NCBI GenBank assembly: GCA_024404435.1
Contig: JAKSPW010000065.1
Span: forward strand, 1 to 7,422
Direction: 5' to 3'
Length of the DNA stretch: 7,422 nucleotides
From: Clostridia bacterium
GTDB lineage: Bacteria; Bacillota; Clostridia; Oscillospirales; CAG-272
Below the pieces are notes generated by a model. That model had not been told where the DNA came from. It worked only from the letters and a program-made list of their open reading frames with translations, and made no database searches. This document shows, piece after piece, positions 1-4,728 of the stretch (position 1 is the first letter of the stretch; each line of letters begins with the position of its first letter). A program made the translations under genes and the position numbers.

Positions 1-1409
1 ATCGTACGCACGTCGTCGCGCCACGTCGGGCCCGTGCTCGTGCCGTCGCCGTTCACCTTGAAGTCAAGACTCGTGAGTATCTCTTCCATCTTCGCCTTGT
101 CGATGTTGACTCCGAGGAAGGTGTTGATCCTGTCGGCGTCAAGCGGCATGACGTACGGGACCTTCTTCGTCGGGTAGACGTCGATGAGTCCGTCGACGAC
201 CTCGCCCGCGCCGAGGAGCTTCACGAGCTCGCACGCACGCTTCAGAGCGGGGATCGTGTTTTCGGGATCGAGTCCCTTTTCAAATCTCGACGAGGACTCG
301 GTCCTCATGCCGAGAGCCTTTGCACTCTTTCTGACATTGCCGGGGTGGAACATCGCGGACTCAAAGACGACGGTAGACGTCGTATCCGAAATGCCGCTGT
401 TCGCGCCGCCCATGACGCCTGCGAGAGCTACGGGCTTCTTCTCGTCGGCGATGACGAGCATATTCGAGGTGAGGTTGTGCTTGATGTTGTCGAGCGTGAC
501 GTATTCTTCGCCCTCATCGGCGCTTCTGACGACGATCTTCTTGCCGTCGAGGCAGACGTAGTCGAAGGCGTGCATCGGCTGACCGTATTCGAGCATGACG
601 TAGTTCGTGATGTCGACGATGTTGTTGATCGGTCTGACGCCGGATGCGCGCAGCTTCATTCTGAGCCACAGCGGAGAGGGCGCGATCTTCACGTTCTTTA
701 CGACCTTAGCCGAGTAGCGGTAGCAGTGATCCGTGTTTTTTACGTCAACGGAGATGTAATTGGAAATATCGTCGCCGTCCTTTGCGTCTTCGCCGAAGGA
801 GGGCTCGGGAACGTTCAGAGCCTTGCCGAACGTGACGGCACTCTCTCTTGCGAGTCCGATGACGGAGAGACAGTCGGGTCTGTTGGAGGTGATCTCGAAT
901 TCGACGGCCGTGTCGCGGAGCATGAGCGCGTCGCGGATGTCTTCGCCGATCTTCGCGTCTGCGAGTCCGCAGTCGTTCAGAATGAGGATCCCGTCCTCGA
1001 TCGCGCCGGGCATATCGTGAGTCGTGAGTCCGAGCTCGCCGATCGAGCAGAGCATGCCTTCTGAGAGTTCTCCTCTCAGCTTGCCCGTCTTGATCTTTAC
1101 GCCTCCGGGCAGGGAAGCACCGTCAAGTGCTGCCGGAACGACGGCACCCGCAAAGACGTTCGACGCGCCCGTGACGATCTGGATCGGTGCGCCGCGTCCC
1201 GCGTCGACCGAGCAGATGACGAGGTGATCGGAGTTCGAGTGCGGTTTCACGTCGAGGATCTTAGCGACGACAACGTTTTCTATGTCCTCTGCGAGCACTT
1301 CATATCCCTCGACCTTCGAGCCTGTGAGGGTAATGGCTTCGCAGAAATCTTTCATTGAGCAATCCGGTACTTCGGTGTAGTCGGAAAGCCATTTCATTGA
1401 TAATACCAT
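1..1409 (-). CDS. pheT: Phenylalanine--tRNA ligase beta subunit, 5' part only (cut by the window edge)
   Basis: This is the beta chain of the cytoplasmic (alpha-beta)2 enzyme that charges tRNA-Phe; it also carries the editing site. It starts at an ATG (1409-1407) with AAGGAG seven nt upstream, 15 nt after the pheS stop, so the two are co-transcribed. I translated 469 codons without a stop; the frame runs off the left edge, and the family is about 800 aa, so roughly 330 residues are missing. Visible in order are the N-terminal MKWLSDY-type segment (5-11), an EMAP/OB-fold tRNA-binding domain (about 40-150, with KPHSNSDHL at 55-63 and SEGMLCS at 116-122), the B3/B4 editing region (TSNRPDCLSVIGLARE 174-189, RPINNIVDITNY 259-270, GQPMHAFD 276-283, LAGVMGG 329-335), SSRFEKGLDP (373-382) and the beginning of B5 (from about 415, WRDDVR near 463-468). 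The identification is firm. The catalytic-like and anticodon-binding C-terminal domains lie outside the window. Confidence 0.97.
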   Translation of the reverse strand, partial: MVLSMKWLSDYTEVPDCSMKDFCEAITLTGSKVEGYEVLAEDIENVVVAKILDVKPHSNSDHLVICSVDAGRGAPIQIVTGASNVFAGAVVPAALDGASLPGGVKIKTGKLRGELSEGMLCSIGELGLTTHDMPGAIEDGILILNDCGLADAKIGEDIRDALMLRDTAVEFEITSNRPDCLSVIGLARESAVTFGKALNVPEPSFGEDAKDGDDISNYISVDVKNTDHCYRYSAKVVKNVKIAPSPLWLRMKLRASGVRPINNIVDITNYVMLEYGQPMHAFDYVCLDGKKIVVRSADEGEEYVTLDNIKHNLTSNMLVIADEKKPVALAGVMGGANSGISDTTSTVVFESAMFHPGNVRKSAKALGMRTESSSRFEKGLDPENTIPALKRACELVKLLGAGEVVDGLIDVYPTKKVPYVMPLDADRINTFLGVNIDKAKMEEILTSLDFKVNGDGTSTGPTWRDDVRT

Positions 1410-1424
1410 TTGTCTTCTCCTTTC

Positions 1425-2438
1425 TCAGAACTGGTGCAGGAATCTGACGTCGTTCTCGTACAGGTGGCGCATGTCGTCGATGTGGTATTTCAGCATGACG
1501 ATACGCTCGACGCCGAGACCGAAAGCAAATCCGCTGTATTCTTCGGGATCGATGCCGCAGGAGCGGAGCACGTTCGGGTGTACCATGCCCGCGCCGAGTA
1601 TCTCGATCCAGCCCTCGCCCTTGCACAGACGGCAGCCCTTGCCGCCGCAGGCGAAGCACGATACGTCGACCTCTGCCGACGGCTCGGTAAACGGGAAGTG
1701 ATGAGGACGGAAGCGGATGCGCGTGTCCTCGCCGAACATCGTCTTTGCAAACGTCTCGAGCGTTCCCTTGAGGTCGCCCATCGTGACGCCTTTATCGACT
1801 ACGAGTCCCTCTACCTGATGGAACAGTGGAGAGTGAGTCGCGTCGACGGCGTCGGAACGGTAAACGCGTCCGGGGGAGATGATCTTGATCGGCGGGCGCT
1901 TCTTCTCCATCGTTCTTACCTGAACGGGAGAGGTCTGCGAACGGAGCAGGATGTTGTCCGTGATGTAGAACGTGTCCTGCGTGTCGCGTGCGGGGTGATC
2001 CTCGGGGATGTTCAGAGCCTGGAAGTTGTAGTAGTCGAGCTCGACCTCGGGGCCTTCGGCGATCTCGTAGCCCATGCCGAGGAAGATCTCCTCGAGCTGA
2101 CGCTGAACGAGGCTGATCGGGTGCATTTTGCCGACCTCGATCTTCGTTCCGGGAACGGTAACGTCGAGCTTTTCGCTCTTCAGCTTAGCTTCGAGAGCCT
2201 CGGCCGCAGCCGCGCCCTTTCTTGCTTCGAGCTTTGCTTCGATGTCGGCGCGGATCTCGTTTGCGAGAGCACCGATCACCGGTCTTTCCTCAGCGGAAAG
2301 CTGTCCCATTCCGCGAAGGACTGCGGTAAGCTCGCCTTTTTTGCCGAGGTATTTGATCCTCAGTGCCTCGAGATCGGCACCGGGCGCCTCAATGGCAAGC
2401 TCCGCTTCGTCGCGGATCTTCAGAAGTGTGTCTTTCAT
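1425..2438 (-). CDS. pheS: Phenylalanine--tRNA ligase alpha subunit
   Basis: This is the catalytic alpha chain (337 aa, usual family size) of class II phenylalanyl-tRNA synthetase, which activates Phe with ATP and transfers it to tRNA-Phe. The N-terminal coiled coil covers about 1-90, with [10 protein letters not shown] at 29-38. The class II core begins near [14 protein letters not shown] (106-119). [23 protein letters not shown] (121-143) is motif 1, [21 protein letters not shown] (191-211) is the motif 2 region, and [10 protein letters not shown] (308-317) is motif 3. The amino-acid pocket includes [12 protein letters not shown] (243-254) and GFAFG (303-307); Ala305 matches the E. coli Ala294 position that sets Phe specificity. 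A CxxC-x4-CxxC insert (261-272) is probably a structural metal site, as I recall from Firmicutes PheS. The start at 2438 is chosen over an in-frame ATG at 2567 because family homology starts at MKDTLLK, an AAAGG ribosome site lies 10 nt upstream, and the longer frame would run through the T-box terminator. Confidence 0.98.
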   Translation of the reverse strand: MKDTLLKIRDEAELAIEAPGADLEALRIKYLGKKGELTAVLRGMGQLSAEERPVIGALANEIRADIEAKLEARKGAAAAEALEAKLKSEKLDVTVPGTKIEVGKMHPISLVQRQLEEIFLGMGYEIAEGPEVELDYYNFQALNIPEDHPARDTQDTFYITDNILLRSQTSPVQVRTMEKKRPPIKIISPGRVYRSDAVDATHSPLFHQVEGLVVDKGVTMGDLKGTLETFAKTMFGEDTRIRFRPHHFPFTEPSAEVDVSCFACGGKGCRLCKGEGWIEILGAGMVHPNVLRSCGIDPEEYSGFAFGLGVERIVMLKYHIDDMRHLYENDVRFLHQF

Positions 2439-2482
2439 TGTATATCTGCCTTTCGTAAAAATTTCGTTTTTTCGGGTGCGGG

Positions 2483-2521
2483 AAAATAAAAATCCCCGTC
2501 CTCGCATAAAGCGGGACGGGG
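2483..2521 (-). terminator. T-box-controlled intrinsic terminator before pheS
   Basis: An 8-bp G+C stem CCCCGTCC (2521-2514) / GGACGGGG (2501-2494) continues, after one bulged A, into CGC/GCG around a TTTAT loop. It is followed by the U-rich tract ATTTTTATTTT (2493-2483). It lies about 10 nt after the T-box core, where the antiterminator would compete with its 5' arm; uncharged tRNA-Phe should favour read-through into pheS. Confidence 0.95.
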
Positions 2522-2724
2522 CAATAATACTCCGCGGTACCACCCGGATTTCGGCGTGAGCCAACACTCATTTCCGCTGTAACGGGCGGCCCCGTCTCCG
2601 CTTGTCACGGAGAAGCTCGGAAGGGAAAGGCAAATTGCCGCATACGTGACCGTCTTGCAGCCGGGGACAGTCTCTCTTTGACGTATGACGCGGCACCGCC
2701 GACTTCGTCATAGCTGTATATTAT
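2483..2724 (-). promoter_or_regulatory. T-box leader (tRNA-Phe sensing) of pheST
   Basis: This untranslated leader regulates pheS-pheT by reading uncharged tRNA-Phe. The diagnostic T-box core GGGTGGTACCGCGG sits at 2545-2532. Its bulge UGGU can pair with an ACCA tRNA 3' end, that is, a discriminator A73 as expected for tRNA-Phe. It is followed by an intrinsic terminator. Upstream, Stem I can be drawn as a lower helix GAAGTCGG (2706-2699) with CCGAGCTTC (2620-2612, one bulged G), a middle helix TGCCGC/GCGGCA and ATACGT/ACGTAT, an AGAGA bulge, a distal helix GACTGTC/GACGGTC, and an apical loop with GGCTGCAAG resembling the conserved distal-loop motif. The probable specifier loop (about 2635-2621) holds several Phe triplets (UUU, UUC), and I cannot choose among them by eye. 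A further TCTCCG/CGGAGA hairpin may be Stem III. The 5' end is inferred from the promoter. Confidence 0.93.
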
Positions 2725-2730
2725 ACGGAT

Positions 2731-2759
2731 AGTATATCACTATTCCGTACGAAAATCAA
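2731..2759 (-). promoter_or_regulatory. Sigma-A-type promoter of the T-box/pheST operon
   Basis: TTGATT (2759-2754) and TATACT (2736-2731) are separated by 17 nt, with an extended -10 TGA directly before the -10. Transcription would start around 2724-2722, just upstream of Stem I. A second TATAAT (2725-2720) lies closer to the leader but has no -35 at a usable distance. The promoter sits only about 18 nt beyond the stop codon of the upstream small gene. Confidence 0.7.
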
Positions 2760-2777
2760 CAGAAAATCGGAAAAATA

Positions 2778-3062
2778 TTACTTTTTGAAGAAATCTTCGT
2801 TTTTTGCCGAATAGGGATTCTTATTATCTCTGCGCGGAGTCGGAGTCGAGGCGCTTCTCGCGAAGAGAATGAGAAAATATCTGATAAGACAGACGGCGAA
2901 CCACGCGCCGACGGCGATCCAGAACCACTTGATGTGCAGTCCGATAGTGAAGTGCAGGATGAGGAGAGCCCAGACCGGCAGGCTTACGAACAGACTGCCG
3001 ATATTCCAGAAAAGAACGAACAGAAAAGTCAGCAGGTATTCGCCGAATTTCGTTTTCTTCAT
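2778..3062 (-). CDS. Small two-helix membrane protein of unknown function
   Basis: I do not recognise this 94-aa protein. It has a short basic N-terminus (MKKTKFGEY), a long hydrophobic stretch at about 9-40 rich in Phe, Leu and Trp, a second hydrophobic segment at about 46-68, then a polar, charged tail (about 69-94, SASTPTPRRDNKNPY onward) ending in FFKK. The pattern suggests an integral membrane protein with two helices. An ATG four codons upstream (3074) would give 98 aa, but the only Shine-Dalgarno-like AAAGG lies one nt from that ATG and 13 nt from the ATG at 3062, so I prefer 3062; both starts remain possible. It lies between the symporter gene and the phe operon on the same strand, with no convincing promoter of its own and no hairpin terminator after it. 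It is probably expressed by read-through from the symporter promoter. No function can be assigned. Confidence 0.72.
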   Translation of the reverse strand: MKKTKFGEYLLTFLFVLFWNIGSLFVSLPVWALLILHFTIGLHIKWFWIAVGAWFAVCLIRYFLILFARSASTPTPRRDNKNPYSAKNEDFFKK

Positions 3063-3106
3063 TTTTATGACCATGCCTTTCTTAGCATTTGAGAGGATTC
3101 TATGAA

Positions 3107-3130
3107 TTTGCCGCCGCCTTTCGCGGCAAA
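3107..3130. repeat. Inverted repeat (hairpin) between symporter and small gene
   Basis: TTTGCCGC (3107-3114) and GCGGCAAA (3123-3130) form a perfect 8-bp stem around an 8-nt loop. No U-tract follows on either strand, so it is not a classical intrinsic terminator. It may be an RNA-stabilising or processing hairpin, or part of a dispersed intergenic repeat; only this one copy is visible here. Confidence 0.6.
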
Positions 3131-3143
3131 AGGCACAAATGGG

Positions 3144-3190
3144 GTTTGAAAGCAGCTCACCTGCGACTCAGGTTCTCGCCGCTTTCAAAC
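3144..3190. repeat. Nested inverted repeat just after the symporter stop codon
   Basis: GTTTGAAAGC (3144-3153) and GCTTTCAAAC (3181-3190) form a perfect 10-bp stem. Inside it, ACCTG (3159-3163) and CAGGT (3169-3173) form a second stem with a 5-nt loop. It begins four nt beyond the symporter stop. In the symporter transcript it is followed by CCCCATTTG, which is not a proper U-tract, so it is at best a weak terminator; otherwise it is an mRNA 3' stabiliser or a mobile repeat unit. Confidence 0.6.
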
Positions 3191-3193
3191 TTT

Positions 3194-4534
3194 TTACCTC
3201 CAGTCGAACGTTACCATTCCGTAAACGTAAATGAAAATCATGATAAGCGGTACGACGTACGTGAGATACGGGCGCATGAAACGCTTCATCTTCATACCTT
3301 TTCCGCAGTTGGCTTCCTCAAGGAAATTGTCAAATCCCCAGCCGTATCTTTTGTTCGTACAGAAGATGACGTAGATGAGCGAGCCGAGAGGCAGGAAATT
3401 GTACGAGACGAGGAAATCCCACACGTCGAGGACGAAGGAATCAGCGGCGAACGGGTGGAATCCAGACCACACATTGTATCCGAGAGCCGTCGTGAGTCCG
3501 AGCAGGAAAATGACGATCCCGCAGATGAGAGCGCCCTTCGGTCTGCTCTTTCCGGTGAGCTCGCGGAAGCAGGCGAGGATGGTTTCGAATACGCCGATGA
3601 CGGTCGAGAACGCGGCGAAGGTCATGAACAGGAAGAAGAGCGAGCCCCAGATCCTGCCGCCGGGCATTTTGTTAAATACCGTAGCCATCGTCGTGAAGAG
3701 AAGGCTCGGGCCGGCGTCGACCTCGATACCGTACGTCGTGCACGACGGGAAAATGATGAGTCCCGCGAAGATCGCGACGAAGGTGTCGAGCGCGATGACA
3801 CGCACCGATTCTCCCATGAGCGAACGGCTTTTGTCAATGTAGCTGCCGAATAACGCCATGCTGCCGATGCCGAGACTCAGCGTAAAGAGAGACTGATTCA
3901 TCGCGGCGACGACTACGCTGCCGTTGATCTTCGATAAGTCGGGAACGAGGTAGAATTTCAGTCCTTCGGCCGCGCCGGGAAGCATGATGCTTCTGACCGC
4001 AAGAACGACGATGAGCAGAAGGAGAATGGTCATCATGACCTTTGTCACTCTTTCAAGTCCCTTCTGCAGATTGAAGCAGAGAATGAGAAAGCCGAGTGCC
4101 ACGACCACGGCGAGGAAGACGACGTTGACCTTCGGACTTGCAAGCATTGCATCGAAGTTGAGGGACGAGCCTTCGCCGAGCGCGAACTTCAGGAAATAAT
4201 AGACCATCCAACCCGTGACGACCGTGTAGAACGCCATCAGAGCGACGTTTCCGCAGAGGGAAGCGTATCCGTGCGCGTGCCACTTCGTGCCGGGCTTTTC
4301 GAGCTTCTGATACATGCCGACCGAGCTTGTCTGCGCGGCTCTGCCCATCGAAAATTCCATCGTCATGATCGGCAGCCCGATAAGCGCGAGGAAGAAGAGG
4401 TAAATGAGGACGAAGATGCCGCCTCCGTACTGCCCGCACATCCACGGGAATTTCCATATATTGCCGCAGCCTATCGCACATCCCGCGCTGAGCAGGATGA
4501 AACCGATCCGGCTGCCGAGTCTTTCTCTTTCCAT
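3194..4534 (-). CDS. Neurotransmitter:sodium symporter (NSS/SNF) family transporter, 11-helix bacterial type
   Basis: This is a Na+-coupled secondary transporter of the LeuT fold in the cytoplasmic membrane; bacterial relatives (LeuT, Tyt1, MhsT) import amino acids. The 446 aa start with SRIGFILLSAGCAIGCGNIWKFP (8-30), the TM1 signature with its unwound segment; Ala20 and Asn25 match LeuT Ala22 and Asn27, which help form the Na1 site. GQYGGGIF (34-41) and GLPIMTMEFSMGRAAQ (53-68) complete TM1-2. AMNQSLFTLSLGIGSMALFGSYI (211-233) is TM6. FAAFST (306-311) in TM8 carries Ser310 and Thr311 at the LeuT Thr354/Ser355 Na2 positions. Lys28 and Asp373 replace and match the LeuT Arg30-Asp404 outer gate pair. 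The protein ends right after TM11 (about 422-442), as in Tyt1 and MhsT. The start is fixed by GGAGG five nt before the ATG and a strong promoter. The substrate is not determinable here; aromatic or hydrophobic amino acids are a guess from the phe operon nearby. Confidence 0.95.
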   Translation of the reverse strand: MERERLGSRIGFILLSAGCAIGCGNIWKFPWMCGQYGGGIFVLIYLFFLALIGLPIMTMEFSMGRAAQTSSVGMYQKLEKPGTKWHAHGYASLCGNVALMAFYTVVTGWMVYYFLKFALGEGSSLNFDAMLASPKVNVVFLAVVVALGFLILCFNLQKGLERVTKVMMTILLLLIVVLAVRSIMLPGAAEGLKFYLVPDLSKINGSVVVAAMNQSLFTLSLGIGSMALFGSYIDKSRSLMGESVRVIALDTFVAIFAGLIIFPSCTTYGIEVDAGPSLLFTTMATVFNKMPGGRIWGSLFFLFMTFAAFSTVIGVFETILACFRELTGKSRPKGALICGIVIFLLGLTTALGYNVWSGFHPFAADSFVLDVWDFLVSYNFLPLGSLIYVIFCTNKRYGWGFDNFLEEANCGKGMKMKRFMRPYLTYVVPLIMIFIYVYGMVTFDWR

Positions 4535-4566
4535 TTTTTCCTCCGTTCAGGTGGATCTGTAAACCT

Positions 4567-4596
4567 ATTATATCAAAAATGTTGGAGACATGTCAA
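4567..4596 (-). promoter_or_regulatory. Near-consensus sigma-A promoter of the symporter gene
   Basis: A perfect TTGACA (4596-4591) and a perfect TATAAT (4572-4567) are separated by 18 nt on the minus strand, about 32 nt before the symporter ATG. This should be a strong constitutive-type promoter. It overlaps the upstream in-frame ATG (4579) of the divergent gene, which argues against that start. Confidence 0.85.
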
Positions 4597-4638
4597 GCGA
4601 GCGGCCGATTTCTTTTTGAAACGGCAAAAAATTCTCAC

Positions 4639-4653
4639 GTTTTTTCAAAAAAC
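4639..4653. repeat. A/T-tract inverted repeat between the divergent promoters
   Basis: GTTTTTT C AAAAAAC is a perfect inverted repeat around one base. It lies between the symporter -35 and the -35 proposed for the plus-strand gene. It may be an UP-element-like or intrinsically bent region, or a regulator site; homopolymer runs also make such symmetry by chance. Confidence 0.4.
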
Positions 4654-4670
4654 TACATAAAAATCACAAT

Positions 4671-4699
4671 TTGTACATATTTTTGTTGTATGATAGTAT
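4671..4699 (+). promoter_or_regulatory. Candidate promoter of the LTA-synthase-like gene
   Basis: TTGTAC (4671-4676), a 17-nt spacer ending in TGA (extended -10), and TAGTAT (4694-4699) lie 30-58 nt before the chosen ATG, with A-rich DNA upstream. The -10 matches consensus at four of six positions. The -10 is embedded in a small inverted repeat GATAG TAT CTATC (4692-4704), which could be an operator but is short. Confidence 0.5.
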
Positions 4700-4728
4700 C
4701 TATCAAACAGTATGGGAGAAAAAACGGA

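Noticed and set aside
345..1064. A 239-codon plus-strand open frame opposite pheT
   Set aside because: The minus strand carries unmistakable PheT motifs across the same bases, and the plus-strand translation has no recognisable domain.
1410..2489. A 359-codon open frame on the plus strand opposite pheS
   Set aside because: It mirrors pheS almost end to end, has no family resemblance and no ribosome site; it is an antisense shadow caused by G+C-rich codon use.
2439..2567. N-terminal extension of PheS by 43 residues from the ATG at 2567
   Set aside because: The extension would be coded by the T-box core and terminator hairpin, and PheS homology and the ribosome site both place the start at 2438.
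3144..3190. Strong intrinsic terminator of the symporter gene
   Set aside because: The stem is good, but no U-run follows on the minus strand, so I list it as an inverted repeat instead.
4579..4728. N-terminal extension of the LTA-synthase-like protein by 50 residues
   Set aside because: It would overlap the symporter promoter and precede the proposed promoter of the gene itself; the GGGAG site supports the ATG at 4729.
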